Assembly: GCF_009739905.1 (NCBI RefSeq)
Contig: NZ_CP034279.1
Span: 4,154,001 to 4,218,000 of the forward strand
Length of the DNA stretch: 64,000 nucleotides
Reading direction: 5' to 3'
DNA from: Streptomyces ficellus
GTDB taxonomy: Bacteria > Actinomycetota > Actinomycetes > Streptomycetales > Streptomycetaceae
Below are positions 35,276 through 44,413 of this stretch, piece after piece (position 1 is the stretch's first letter; each line of letters begins with the position of its first letter). The position numbers were made by a program, and so were the translations under genes. The notes below the pieces were generated by a model. That model was not told where the DNA came from. It saw only the letters and a list, made by a program, of their open reading frames with translations, and searched no databases.

Positions 35276-35301
35276 GGGCGCCCCGGATTTCCGGGGCGCC
35301 C
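35276..35301 (+). terminator. Strong hairpin terminator after the carboxypeptidase
   Basis: GGGCGCCCCGG pairs with CCGGGGCGCCC around an ATTT loop, starting 10 bp after the stop. Confidence 0.75.
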
Positions 35302-35409
35302 CCGTGTTAGCGTCCGGACACGTTCAGGCAACGGATGGCGCCGGGACGGCGTCTTCGCAGACAGCACGTGGCAGGGCGTGGGGGACGACGCAGAGGACAG
35401 AGAGCCGCA

Positions 35410-37356
35410 GTGACCACCACTGAGCCGACCAGCGCTGAGCCGACCCGGGAGGAACGCGCCCCGACTTCCCGGGCGCGAATAAGGCCACCGGCAGCGGCGC
35501 CCGAGGCGTCCGCGGGACTCGATGCACCCCAGGCGTCCGGGACGCACGGGAGCCCGAGCGCGCCCGTGGTGCCCGCGTCCCCGGGTGACCCGGCCACCCC
35601 CGGCGACTCCGAAGCGCCCCGCGAGGCACCCCGCCCAGCGCCCCGCACGGCATCCCGCGGGGGGTTCCTCCGGCACCCGGTCACGCTGGCGACGGGGCTC
35701 GCCGCGCTGACCCACATCGTGTGGTTCTTCGCCTTCGCGAACAGTGGCGGTGACCTCGCCGCGCAGGACGCGTGGGCCGAGTTCGTGGGACGGCACCCCG
35801 ACTCCGCGTACAACCTCGCCTGGTACGGCGGGATGCACCCGGTGTCGTACAGCGTCGTGTCGCCGTACCTGATGTCGCTGCTCGGCGTGCGTACGACGAT
35901 GATGATCGCCGGTACGGCGTCGGCGGCGCTGACCGCGCTGATCCTGGTGCGGGTGCGGGCCGTGCGCAATCCGCTGGCGTGCTCACTGGCCGGGGTGTTC
36001 GCGTTCCTGTGCAACGCGCTGTCCGGCCGCGTCACCTTCGGCCTCGGCATGACGTTCGCGCTGGGCGCGGTCGCGGCGGTGTTCTGCTGGCCGTACCGGT
36101 GGCGGACGAAGCGGTGGGCGAAGGCCGCCGTCGCGGCGCCGCTCGCCGGGCTGGCGACCGCCGCGAGCCCGGTCGCGGGGCTCTTCCTCGGGGTCGCGGC
36201 GGCGGCGCTGTTCCTCAACAAGCGTCGCCCCGGCGCGTACGCGCTCGGCCTCGCGCCGGTCGCCGTCGTGGCGCTGTCGTCGTGGCTGTTCCCCTTCTCC
36301 GGTACGCAGCCGATGTCGTTCGGTTCGACGATGCTGCCGTTCGCGTTCGGGGTCCTCGTCCTCGTCCTCGTGCCGGAGGACTGGCGGACGGTCCGTACCG
36401 GCGCGGCCGTCTACGCGCTGGGCACGCTCCTCACCTGGCTGATCGACTCGCAGATCGGGTCGAACGTCTCGCGGCTGCCGATGCTGTTCGCCGGGGTCGT
36501 GCTGCTGGCCGCGCTGCCGTACACGGCCCGCCGCACCCGCAGGTGGTACGCGCTTGTCCTCGCCTTCACCGTCCTGAACGTGTGGATCGGCTTCAAGAGC
36601 GTCGACGACATCGTCCGCACCGCGCCCGACGCGTCGTGGGCGCGGGAGGCCGCGCCGCTGATCAACCAGTTGCAGCAGCTCGGCGCCGAGAAGGCGCGCG
36701 TCGAGGTGGTCCCGGCGCGCAGCCACCGGGAGGCGTCGGCGCTGGCCCCGTACATCAACCTGGCCCGCGGCTGGAACCGTCAGGCGGACATGGAGCGCAA
36801 CCCCGTCTTCTACGACGACACGCTCAACTCCGCCACCTACCGCGACTGGCTGCACCGCTGGGCCGTCCACTACGTGGTGCTGCCCAAGGGCGATCCGGAC
36901 ACCGGCGCCGAGCAGGAGGCGGAGCTGGTCAAGGACGGCCAGCCGTACCTGCGGCCGGTGTGGTCGGACGCCAACTGGCGGCTGTTCGCGGTCGAGGACC
37001 CGACCCCGCTGGCCGATCCGCCGGCGACGGTGGACCGGGCGGGCGCCGGCGAGGTGACGATCCGGGTGCGGACGGCGGGCCGGGTGCTGATCCGCGTGCC
37101 GTACTCGCCGTGGCTGGCCCTGCTCGACGAGGAGGGCAAGAAGGTGGAGCCGCCGCAGGAGACGAAGGCCTCCCAGGAGCGCGAGGCGGACCCCAAGGTC
37201 TTCCTCAACGCGCACGGTTGCCTGCTGAAGGCGGAGGAGGACGGGGAGGGCGACGAGTGGACGGAGCTGCTCGCGCCGAAGCCGGGGGTGTACCGGCTGG
37301 CCGCCCCGTACAAGATCTTCCCGCGCGGTACGCCCTGCCCGGAGGAACTGCGCTGA
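35410..37356 (+). CDS. Polytopic membrane protein, glycosyltransferase-like topology
   Basis: 648 residues: a Pro/Ala-rich cytoplasmic N-terminus of about 80 residues, some ten hydrophobic helices (about 85-410), then an extracellular C-terminal region of about 200 residues. This topology resembles GT-C-type or arabinofuranosyltransferase-like membrane enzymes, but I see no decisive motif. GTG at 35410 follows AGAGAG. It stands behind the carboxypeptidase terminator, so it has its own promoter. A cell-envelope role is inferred from the neighbourhood only. Confidence 0.65.
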   Translation: MTTTEPTSAEPTREERAPTSRARIRPPAAAPEASAGLDAPQASGTHGSPSAPVVPASPGDPATPGDSEAPREAPRPAPRTASRGGFLRHPVTLATGLAALTHIVWFFAFANSGGDLAAQDAWAEFVGRHPDSAYNLAWYGGMHPVSYSVVSPYLMSLLGVRTTMMIAGTASAALTALILVRVRAVRNPLACSLAGVFAFLCNALSGRVTFGLGMTFALGAVAAVFCWPYRWRTKRWAKAAVAAPLAGLATAASPVAGLFLGVAAAALFLNKRRPGAYALGLAPVAVVALSSWLFPFSGTQPMSFGSTMLPFAFGVLVLVLVPEDWRTVRTGAAVYALGTLLTWLIDSQIGSNVSRLPMLFAGVVLLAALPYTARRTRRWYALVLAFTVLNVWIGFKSVDDIVRTAPDASWAREAAPLINQLQQLGAEKARVEVVPARSHREASALAPYINLARGWNRQADMERNPVFYDDTLNSATYRDWLHRWAVHYVVLPKGDPDTGAEQEAELVKDGQPYLRPVWSDANWRLFAVEDPTPLADPPATVDRAGAGEVTIRVRTAGRVLIRVPYSPWLALLDEEGKKVEPPQETKASQEREADPKVFLNAHGCLLKAEEDGEGDEWTELLAPKPGVYRLAAPYKIFPRGTPCPEELR

Positions 37357-37408
37357 CCTCGTGCCGGCCCTCACGGTTACCGCGAGTCGCGCTGCATAGT
37401 GGTCGCGC

Positions 37409-38089
37409 ATGGCGAGAGTGCGAACTGTGCTGGGAGTCGGAGTCGTCGTGGCCGCGGGCTGCCTGATCGCGACGGTGGCCCTGCTGGGCGGTGAGGCCCG
37501 CCCGGGCACCGACCCGGACGGCGACCGGCTGCCCGCGGGAAGCCTGCCCTCCCGCCTGGCCCCGTCGCGCCCGCCCGTCTACACGGCCTGGGCGGGCCCG
37601 GGGTGCGCGACCCGCACGACCTACCGGGAGGGCGGCCGTTTCGAGAACGGCGACGCTGCCTGGTACACGGTGGCGTCGGGCGGTTTCCGCGGTGAGGGCT
37701 GCGACGGCAGGTTCACCGCCCTGCCCATGTCCGGCAGCCCCGACCGGGACGGTACGGGCACCGCCACCTGGACCTGGCCGGTCGGCCGGGACTACACGAA
37801 GTGCGCGCTCGCGGTGTACGTCCCGAAGGGCCCGCGCGACATCGATGTCGCGGGCAACCCGACCATCTACCGGGTACTCGCCGACGCGGCCGACCCGAAG
37901 TCCACGTACGCCGTCTTCGGCGTCCGCCAGCCCGTGCACCGCGGCACCCTGGTCCAGGTCGGCAGCTACGCGGTCAAGTCCCCCGTCTTCACGGTCCACC
38001 TCACCGACCGCGGCCGCGACTGGGGCGCCGGCTCCCTCACCGGCGCCCACCACGCGGCGGCCCAACTGCGGCTGACGTGCAAGGAGTGA
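37409..38089 (+). CDS. Secreted or membrane-anchored hypothetical protein
   Basis: 226 residues with one N-terminal membrane helix (about 5-27, VLGVGVVVAAGCLIATVALLG), then a beta-rich domain with four cysteines (GCAT, GCDG, KCAL, LTCKE) that could form two disulfides. Aromatic strands WYTVASGGF and TWTWPVGRDYTKCALAVYVPKG suggest a beta-sandwich of carbohydrate-binding or adhesin type. No known family recognised. It lies 52 bp after the polytopic membrane protein and may be cotranscribed. Confidence 0.65.
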   Translation: MARVRTVLGVGVVVAAGCLIATVALLGGEARPGTDPDGDRLPAGSLPSRLAPSRPPVYTAWAGPGCATRTTYREGGRFENGDAAWYTVASGGFRGEGCDGRFTALPMSGSPDRDGTGTATWTWPVGRDYTKCALAVYVPKGPRDIDVAGNPTIYRVLADAADPKSTYAVFGVRQPVHRGTLVQVGSYAVKSPVFTVHLTDRGRDWGAGSLTGAHHAAAQLRLTCKE

Positions 38090-38171
38090 CGGCACGGGCC
38101 CCCGGCCCCAGGGGCGGGCCCCAGGGCGGCGTTCCGCGCGGGCCCCCGGCGCGGCGACGTTCGCACGGTCG

Positions 38172-38423
38172 TCAATGCCGGTTCGACCGTCGTCGCACGG
38201 TGAAGAGGCAGGCGAGCATGCCCAGGGCCCAGGCGATCAGGAGAGCGCCCCACAACGGCATGGTCACCATGGGAACGAGAAGGCGGATCTCGACACTCGC
38301 ACGGTTCTCGAAGATGAAGACCAGGGCGATCGCGGTGATCAGGACGAACGGTAGGAGCCGGCGGACAGCGGGGCGGGAGAAGAACGACGACTTGTGCGCC
38401 TTGTCTGTGCTTGTCCGAGTCAT
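38172..38423 (-). CDS. LapA/DUF1049-type small membrane protein
   Basis: 83 residues with two membrane helices (about 27-46 and 53-75) separated by NRASVEIRLLVPMV, the signature of the LapA (DUF1049) family. In enteric bacteria LapA relatives help assemble envelope lipids. GGAGGG lies 8 bases before the ATG. Its start overlaps the stop of the lipid-kinase gene by 4 bp, so the pair is translationally coupled. Confidence 0.8.
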   Translation of the reverse strand: MTRTSTDKAHKSSFFSRPAVRRLLPFVLITAIALVFIFENRASVEIRLLVPMVTMPLWGALLIAWALGMLACLFTVRRRSNRH

Positions 38424-39892
38424 GAGGTGTCCCTCCATCCAATCGGCCCCCACGTCCAGCGTTCCCTCGGCGCACGGGTCGCGCCACTGAACGGACCCGG
38501 CCCGCCGGGCGGCTCACCTGCCTCGCCGCCCCCGGCCGGACCGGGCTCCTCCCGGCGGGGAGACGGACGGCCGAACGCCAGCCGGGCCACACGCGGCCAG
38601 TCGGCCGCCGCCCCGCGGGACCTCGACGCACCGGGGCGGTGGCGCGGCACGCGGACCCGGAGGGCTCCGGGCGCGATGCGGCATACGACGGGGCAGGGCA
38701 GGACGACGTGCTCGCCGTCGATGCCGACCGGCATGGTGGTGGTGTCGGTCTCGACGGCGACCTCGTCGGCGCTGAGCCGGACGAGGCCCCCGGAGCGCGG
38801 CCGGCTCGCCAGGCGCGCCGCCTCGGCGGTGCTGCCGACCCGGACGCACGCCACTCCCAGGAGGCCGGTGTCCAGGCGCTCCCTGCGTCCCGGGTGCGAC
38901 ACGTCGACGACTCTTCCGTAGGGGTTGTTGCTGACGAGCAGCGCCTGGAGACCGTCGAGTCGCCGCCCGTCGGCCGTCATCCGCAACGCGGGTGCGTTCT
39001 CGCCGGTGAGCAGCCCGGGGAGGGTCTGCCAGACCGTACGGGCTTTCGCGTCCCGGTAGGCGGGGTCGTCGACGACGGACGCGTACGTGCCGAACGAGGC
39101 GTTGTTGACGAAGACGCGGTCCGCGGCGTAGCCGAGGTCGACGCGGATCTCCACGCCCCCGGTCAGGGCTTCCAGCGCCGCCACCGGATCCTCCCGGTCG
39201 AGCCCGAGGTCGAGGGCGAAGTGGTTGCGGGTGCCGGCCGGGATCACCGCGAACGGCACGTCGTGCTGTGCGGCTACATCGGCGACCAGGGCCTGGGTGC
39301 CGTCGCCGCCCGCGACCGCGAGCAGGTCGGCTCCGTCGGAGACGGCCCGCCGGGCCAGGGCGGTGACGTCCTGGCCGGGTTCGAGCACGTGCACACGGCA
39401 CCCCGCGGCCCGTGCCTTTTCCACCAGGTGGAACCGGTCCACCTTGCCGCCGCCGGACCTGCGGTTCATGAGCACCCAGGGCCGGCGGGGCGCCGCGGCG
39501 GCCTGCCCGGAGGTGGTGGGAGCAGGGGCCAGGGCCGAGCGTGCCGTGATGACGGCCAGGACGAGGAGGCCCAGCGACAGCAGGGCGGGGCCCAGCAGGT
39601 CGGCCGTGGCGTACAGCGCGAGGACGGTGAGCGGTGCGGCCACCGCGAGAACCGTGCCGGCGATGCGGACGGGACCGGTGTGCGCCAGGGCCCACCACAC
39701 GCCGACGGCCGCGACCGCCAGCCCCGCGACGCCGACCAGCACCCACAGCACGCTGCGCAGACCGGCGGCGATGAGCGGCGCCAGGACGCCGCCCAGCAGG
39801 AGCAGCACGGCGACGCGGGCGTACGCGGCACCGCGGTCGCCCCGGACACCCGCCTCCGGTGCTCCGTTCGGCCTGCGGTGTCGTGACCCCAC
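38420..39892 (-). CDS. Diacylglycerol kinase-family lipid kinase with N-terminal membrane domain
   Basis: 490 residues. Four hydrophobic helices (about 24-120) precede a DAGK/sphingosine kinase-like catalytic domain with the nucleotide motif AVAGGDGTQALVADVA and later PAGTRNHFALDLGLDR. It should phosphorylate a lipid or isoprenoid alcohol at the membrane. A Pro/Arg-rich tail of about 70 residues ends the protein. Operon with the downstream LapA-like gene. Lipid remodelling is the likely theme. Confidence 0.85.
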   Translation of the reverse strand: MGSRHRRPNGAPEAGVRGDRGAAYARVAVLLLLGGVLAPLIAAGLRSVLWVLVGVAGLAVAAVGVWWALAHTGPVRIAGTVLAVAAPLTVLALYATADLLGPALLSLGLLVLAVITARSALAPAPTTSGQAAAAPRRPWVLMNRRSGGGKVDRFHLVEKARAAGCRVHVLEPGQDVTALARRAVSDGADLLAVAGGDGTQALVADVAAQHDVPFAVIPAGTRNHFALDLGLDREDPVAALEALTGGVEIRVDLGYAADRVFVNNASFGTYASVVDDPAYRDAKARTVWQTLPGLLTGENAPALRMTADGRRLDGLQALLVSNNPYGRVVDVSHPGRRERLDTGLLGVACVRVGSTAEAARLASRPRSGGLVRLSADEVAVETDTTTMPVGIDGEHVVLPCPVVCRIAPGALRVRVPRHRPGASRSRGAAADWPRVARLAFGRPSPRREEPGPAGGGEAGEPPGGPGPFSGATRAPRERWTWGPIGWRDTS

Positions 39893-39919
39893 CTGTCGAC
39901 CCCTGTGTCTGCCGTCGTT

Positions 39920-40387
39920 TCAGCGGGCGGAGGTACCGCTGCCGTGCGTGCCCCCGTGTTCCGCCGCACCGTGGCCGGCCAGGACCAGTTCCTTCGCCTT
40001 GCGGAACTCCTCGTCCGTGATGGCGCCCCGGTCCCGGATCTCCGAGAGCCGCGCCAGCTCGTCGACGCTGCTGGACCCGTCGCCGCCCGCGGTCTTCCGG
40101 ATGTAGGCGTTGAACTCCTCCTGCTGCGCACGGGCCTGCGCGATCTCCCGGCGGCCCATGTTCTTGCCGCGGGCGATCACGTAGACGAAGACGCCCAGGA
40201 AGGGCAGGAGGATGCAGAACACCAGCCAGCCGGTCTTCGCCCAGCCGCTCAGTTCGTCGTCCCTGAAGATGTCGGAGACGATCCGGAAGAGCAGGACGAA
40301 CCACATGATCCAGAGGAAGACCATCAGCATGGTCCAGAAGGCCCCCAAGAGCGGGAAGTCGTACGCGAGATAGGTCTGCGCGCTCAT
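39920..40387 (-). CDS. PLDc_N and SHOCT-domain membrane protein
   Basis: 155 residues: two membrane helices (about 11-36 and 51-71) in PLDc_N arrangement, ending VIARGKNMGRRE, then a helix and a C-terminal SHOCT domain (SVDELARLSEIRDRGAITDEEFRKAKELVL). Such short membrane proteins are common in actinobacterial stress regulons. GGAGGACG precedes the ATG. It lies 27 bp upstream of the lipid kinase in the same direction. Confidence 0.82.
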   Translation of the reverse strand: MSAQTYLAYDFPLLGAFWTMLMVFLWIMWFVLLFRIVSDIFRDDELSGWAKTGWLVFCILLPFLGVFVYVIARGKNMGRREIAQARAQQEEFNAYIRKTAGGDGSSSVDELARLSEIRDRGAITDEEFRKAKELVLAGHGAAEHGGTHGSGTSAR

Positions 40388-40551
40388 GTCCGTCCTCCGT
40401 TCCGGGCGTGGCCCGGCGTCGTTCCGTACCGCTTCAGAGTGGTCACGCGACCGGCCGTGTGACATCACCCGGCACGGGTGACCGGGGCGCCGGGCCGGTC
40501 GCGGTCGCGTTCAGGCCCGGGCCGGTCGCGTTCAGGGCCCGGGTCGGGGGG

Positions 40552-40629
40552 GTTCAGGGCCCGGCCGTGGGTGAGCCCGGGTTCTGGGTGGATGGCGTTC
40601 AGGGCCCGGCCGTGGGTGAGCCCGGGTTC
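40552..40629. repeat. 33-bp perfect direct repeat at the 3' end of the HdeD-like gene
   Basis: A 33-bp sequence starting GTTCAGGGCCCGGCCGTGGG occurs at 40552-40584 and 40597-40629. The second copy forms the last codons and stop of the HdeD-like gene; the first lies downstream. Partial GTTCAGG(G)CCCGG copies continue to about 40510. Probably a slippage duplication; it may form terminator-like structures. Confidence 0.75.
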
Positions 40630-41255
40630 CGGGGGCGGGCCTCGCGGAGTGCGGACCGCCAGCCCAGGGCGACCACGGCCTCGGCCAGGCCGAGCAGGAT
40701 GAGCCAGAGGCCGAGCAGCCGGGTCAGGGCGCGGGCCGATTCGGTGGGCAGCGCGAGGACCACGATCCCCGCGATGACGGCGAGCACAGCCATGCCCATG
40801 ACGAGGCCGCGGTGGGGCAGGTTCTCGGTGATGAGGGCCGTGAAGAGGGTGAGGATGCCGGACGCCAGCCAGACCAGGCCGACGATCAGCGACAGCGCGG
40901 CGATCGTCTGCAGCGGGTTGCGCAGGCACAGGACTCCCGCCAGCACGCACAGCACGGCCAGCAGCAGTCCGGGCAGCCGTTCGTGTCCCTCGCGGGCGAA
41001 GACGGCCACGAACCGGAACACGCCGGTCAGCAGCAGGTACAGGCCGACGAGGACGGCCAGGACGTGCAGCGTCGCCTCCGGCCAGACCAGGACCAGGACG
41101 CCGGGCACCAGCGTGGTGACGGCCGATCCCAGGAGCCAGGTCCAGGAACGTCCGAGTCTGGCGAGCGTGTACGCGGGGTCGCCCACCGCGGCGGGGGCCG
41201 CCCTGCCGGACGGGTCTCCTTGGCCGGCGGGTGCCGGATCACGCGGCACGGTCAT
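40599..41255 (-). CDS. HdeD/DUF308-family membrane protein
   Basis: 218 residues with six hydrophobic helices, first at WTWLLGSAVTTLVPGVLVLVWPEATLHVLAVLVGLYLLLTG, the typical HdeD/DUF308 spacing. HdeD supports acid-stress survival in E. coli; actinobacterial copies are unassigned. CCAGGGAGGCGCC lies before the ATG. It stands among other small stress-type membrane genes. Its last codons are one copy of a 33-bp direct repeat. Confidence 0.83.
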   Translation of the reverse strand: MTVPRDPAPAGQGDPSGRAAPAAVGDPAYTLARLGRSWTWLLGSAVTTLVPGVLVLVWPEATLHVLAVLVGLYLLLTGVFRFVAVFAREGHERLPGLLLAVLCVLAGVLCLRNPLQTIAALSLIVGLVWLASGILTLFTALITENLPHRGLVMGMAVLAVIAGIVVLALPTESARALTRLLGLWLILLGLAEAVVALGWRSALREARPRNPGSPTAGP

Positions 41256-41440
41256 GGCGCCTCCCTGGGATCGGCCGGTCGCCGCCGGGCCGTCCTGCCG
41301 GGACGGCACGGGGAGTACATGCACGGGGAGTACATGTACGTGTCCGTTCCAGCGTCGGGGCCCGCACCGGCGGCCGGGGTCACCCGTCGCGGGTGATATC
41401 GCCGCGCCCGCGGGGCGGTGGGGCGGCGCGGCCCGTGACC

Positions 41441-41580
41441 CCGTCGGCCGCCACCCCGTCGGCCGCCACCCCGTCGGCCGCCACCCCGTCGGCCGGTGTC
41501 ACGCGGCCGATGTCACGCGGCCGATGTCACCGGCTGACGTCACTGGCGTCACTGGCGTCACTGGCGTCACTGGCGTCACT
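41441..41580. repeat. Cluster of three different short tandem repeats
   Basis: CCGTCGGCCGCCACC (15 bp) is repeated 3.7 times at 41441-41495. GTCACGCGGCCGAT (14 bp) is repeated twice at 41498-41525. GTCACTGGC (9 bp) is repeated 4.7 times at 41539-41580, running to the stop codon of the next gene. The gap 41256-41575 holds nothing else but the HdeD promoter side. Confidence 0.8.
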
Positions 41581-41773
41581 CCGGAACCTGCCGCATCTCC
41601 ATGACGCGCAGCCCCAGCGACTGGCAGCGGGTGAGCAGCCCGTACAAGTGAGCTTCGTCGATCACTGTGCCGAACAGGACGGTCTGGCCGGACATGGCCA
41701 CGTGTTCCAGCTCCGGGAACGCGTTGGCCAGGGTCTCCGACAGGTGTCCCTCGACTCTGATCTCGTAGCGCAC
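41576..41773 (-). CDS. Small conserved hypothetical protein
   Basis: 65 residues starting at a GTG with GGAAGGA seven bases upstream. The reading is MRYEIRVEGHLSETLANAFPELE, then TVLFGTVIDEAHLYGLLTRCQSLGLRVMEMRQV, a beta-alpha-beta pattern of the ferredoxin-like kind. No family named. The in-frame reading can be extended upstream to 41884, but the extra part has poor character. The last codons touch a 9-bp tandem repeat. Confidence 0.6.
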   Translation of the reverse strand: MRYEIRVEGHLSETLANAFPELEHVAMSGQTVLFGTVIDEAHLYGLLTRCQSLGLRVMEMRQVPE

Positions 41774-41936
41774 GAGCGGTCCTTCCACCACGCCGGACAG
41801 GCTCGGTGCACCGTCCGGGACACGGGCGCGGGCGGTGCTGTCTCTGCTCCGAGTGTCTCGCTCGCCGCCCTGCGGCGGCCTCACCCGGTACAGGTGACTC
41901 CGACCGCAACGCTGACCGGGCAGGTGCGTCAGTGCG

Positions 41937-42470
41937 TCAGTGCGTGAGTGCGATCTTGACGAGGACGATCACCAGGCCGAGCAGCACGTTCACCGACGCG
42001 GTGGTGACCATCAGCCGTCGTGAGGCGCCCGCGCGATGCGCCGCGGCGACGGACCAGCCCACCTGTCCCGCGACGGCGACGGACAGCGCCAGCCACAGGG
42101 AGCCCGGGACGTCCAGCCCCAGCACGGGACTGACGGCGATGGCCACGGCCGGCGGTACGGCGGCCTTGACGATCGGCCACTCGTCACGGCACACGCGCAG
42201 GATCACCCGCCGGTCCGGGGGGCGCCGGGCCAGGCGTGCGCCGAACAACTCGGCGTGCACGTGGGCGACCCAGAACACCAGGCTCGTCAGCAACAGCAGC
42301 AGGATCAGTTCGGCACGGGGGAAGGCCCCCAGGGAGCCGGCGCCGATGATCACGGAGGCGGCGAGCATGGAGCCGTAGACGCCGCCGGTGTAGTCCGCGT
42401 GCGCCCGGTGTTCGGCCCGGCGCGCACGCCGGTCCGTGGCCTGCCCGGCCCCGCTCGTGTCTCCGGCCAC
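41937..42470 (-). CDS. Four-helix integral membrane hypothetical protein
   Basis: 177 residues: a charged N-terminus, two membrane helices (about 34-50 and 54-73), then two more (about 104-140 and 155-175). GGAGGCCCCG lies before the GTG start. No family recognised. It follows the MFS exporter gene by 18 bp on the same strand and may be cotranscribed. Confidence 0.65.
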   Translation of the reverse strand: MAGDTSGAGQATDRRARRAEHRAHADYTGGVYGSMLAASVIIGAGSLGAFPRAELILLLLLTSLVFWVAHVHAELFGARLARRPPDRRVILRVCRDEWPIVKAAVPPAVAIAVSPVLGLDVPGSLWLALSVAVAGQVGWSVAAAHRAGASRRLMVTTASVNVLLGLVIVLVKIALTH

Positions 42471-42488
42471 CGGGGCCTCCTTCCCCGC

Positions 42489-44156
42489 TCAGCCCGCCGA
42501 CCCGGTCGGTCCGGTCGGTCCGGTCGGTCCGGCCGTCCCCGCCGGGCCCGGGCCGGAGCCGGGTGCGCCGGGTGCGGGCGGGCGGCCCTGCCGGGCGGTC
42601 GGAAGATGTGTGGTGACCAGGAAGCTGGCGAGCGCCACGCCTCCCGTGGCGAGGATCGCCGCCTTCAGCCCGTCCAGCTGGGCGGACGCGTAGGAGTCGG
42701 TGACGGCGTCGACCTCGGACGGTGGCAGTCCGGCCCGTTCGGCCGCGGAACGCACCTGATCGGTGGAGACGAACGTGATGCCCGCCTCCAGACGGACCCC
42801 GACCTGCTCACGGGCCGCCGGGGACAGCCGCGGGTCGTCCGCGACCTGGGTGGTGAACGCATGGGCCAGGGAGCCGATCAGGATCGACCCGATGAGGGCG
42901 GTGCCCAGAGCCGAGCCCAGGTTCTGCGACGTGAACTGGAGCCCGCCGGCCTCGCTGCGCTCGTCCTCGCCGACGCCGGACTGGACGATGTTGCCGAGCT
43001 GCGAGGCGAGGAGGCCCACGCCCACGCCCAGCACGGCCATCGCCCCGGCGAACTGCGCGTCGTCGATGACCGGGTCGATGGTGGCGAGCAGCCACACGAC
43101 GGAGCCCGCGAGGATCACCAGGGCGCACCGCACCACCCGGCGCGGCCCCACCTTCCGCCCCAGCGCGGACCCGCACAGCGAGGTGACCAGCATGGTGACG
43201 GACACGGGCAGCAGGCGCAGCCCGGTCTGGAAGGCGTCGAAGCCCTGGACCACCTGGAGATACAACGGGATGGCGAAGAACAGGCCCAGCAGGATGAGGT
43301 TCTGGCTCAGGAGCGTGGTCAGACCGGCCCGCAGCACGGGCCTGCTCAGGAGAGCCAGGTGTACGAGCGGGGCCGCGCCCCGCCCCTCCCGCCGCCGTTC
43401 CCAGAACCGGAAGACGGCCAGCACGGCCAGCCCGGCGCCCACGACGAACAGGGTGGGAGAGAAGCCGAGGACGGTGAAGGGCGGGTTGCGGGGCTCCACC
43501 CAGCCCCAGGTGCTGCTCTGCAGCACTCCGAGCACTCCGAGCCCCAGCCCGGCGGCGGAGAGCACCGCGCCCACTCCGTCCATCCGGGGCCGGGGTCCGG
43601 CCGGGGCGGGCGTCGCGATCACCCGCCGGCACAGCAACACGACCACCACGACCAGGACCTCGCCCGCGAAGACCAGCCGCCAGGTGAGGTACGTGGTCAT
43701 CCAGCCGCCGAGCAGCGGACCGACCGCGATGCCCGCTCCGGCGAGGCCGCCGATGACCGCGTAGGCGACGGCGCGGTCGCGTCCGCGGTACGACTCGGCG
43801 ACCAGGGCGGCCATGGCCGGCAGCACCATGGCCGCCCCCAGCCCCTCGATGACGGACCAGCCCAGCGTGAGCACCCACAGCGTGGGCGCCACCGCGGTCA
43901 GCGCCGACCCGACACCGTAGACGGCCAGTCCTGTGAGGAACATGCGCCGCCGCCCCAGGATGTCGCCCAGCCTGCCGCCGATGAGCATGAAGGCGGCCAT
44001 GACCAGGGCGTACAAGGTGATGACGGCCTGGATGGCGGTGACCTCCGTGTCGAAGTCCTCGACCAACTGGCTGATCGACACGTTCATGACGGAGGTGTCC
44101 AGAACCATCAGGAACTGGGCCGCACCGAGGACTCCCAACGCCCGCCAGCGCTTCAC
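42489..44156 (-). CDS. MFS drug exporter, DHA2 (EmrB/QacA) family
   Basis: 555 residues with about 14 membrane helices. Motif A is GGRLGDILGRRR (near 60) and motif C-like GLAGAGIAVGPLLGG (near 137). Members export drugs with proton antiport. The C-terminus ends in a collagen-like GPAGTAGPTGPTGPTGPTG run, encoded by a 9-bp repeat. No regulator gene is adjacent. A terminator and the tRNA fragment lie upstream. Confidence 0.85.
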   Translation of the reverse strand: MKRWRALGVLGAAQFLMVLDTSVMNVSISQLVEDFDTEVTAIQAVITLYALVMAAFMLIGGRLGDILGRRRMFLTGLAVYGVGSALTAVAPTLWVLTLGWSVIEGLGAAMVLPAMAALVAESYRGRDRAVAYAVIGGLAGAGIAVGPLLGGWMTTYLTWRLVFAGEVLVVVVVLLCRRVIATPAPAGPRPRMDGVGAVLSAAGLGLGVLGVLQSSTWGWVEPRNPPFTVLGFSPTLFVVGAGLAVLAVFRFWERRREGRGAAPLVHLALLSRPVLRAGLTTLLSQNLILLGLFFAIPLYLQVVQGFDAFQTGLRLLPVSVTMLVTSLCGSALGRKVGPRRVVRCALVILAGSVVWLLATIDPVIDDAQFAGAMAVLGVGVGLLASQLGNIVQSGVGEDERSEAGGLQFTSQNLGSALGTALIGSILIGSLAHAFTTQVADDPRLSPAAREQVGVRLEAGITFVSTDQVRSAAERAGLPPSEVDAVTDSYASAQLDGLKAAILATGGVALASFLVTTHLPTARQGRPPAPGAPGSGPGPAGTAGPTGPTGPTGSAG

Positions 44157-44331
44157 GTCGTCACTCCTCGCCAGGTCGGCCGGTACGCCGGGGCACCGAC
44201 GCCGCGGCCGCGAAGGCCCCGCACCGCGCCGCTCCCGTCACACGTTCCGGGGTACGTTCCCCCCATAGGACCCGAACGCGGCGCCGTCCGCCTCACCCTC
44301 CGCGGGGGAGCGCCCCCTTCCGTGGATGTCA

Positions 44332-44363
44332 AAGACCCCGGACCGTGGTCGGTCCGGGGTCTT
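44332..44363. terminator. Perfect 13-bp-stem terminator beside the tRNA fragment
   Basis: AAGACCCCGGACC and GGTCCGGGGTCTT flank a 6-nt loop. It lies 10 bp beyond the tRNA 3' fragment and was probably the original terminator of the tRNA-Arg gene before the island inserted. Confidence 0.75.
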
Positions 44364-44372
44364 GTCGCTGGT

Positions 44373-44413
44373 GCCCTCGGCAGGATTCGAACCTGCGACA
44401 CCCGCTTCAGGAG
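44373..44413 (-). repeat. Displaced 3' fragment of tRNA-Arg (att-like repeat)
   Basis: 41 bp, identical except for two bases to 50951-50991 in the intact tRNA-Arg. It covers the anticodon 3' side, T-arm and acceptor 3' strand, in the same orientation. This is the usual trace of a site-specific element inserted into a tRNA gene. From 44414 to 44839 I see no gene, only the upstream region of the NACHT gene. Confidence 0.8.

Noticed and set aside
41441..41580. CRISPR array or VNTR-coded protein
   Set aside because: Units are contiguous without spacers, and no coding frame with sensible bias crosses them.
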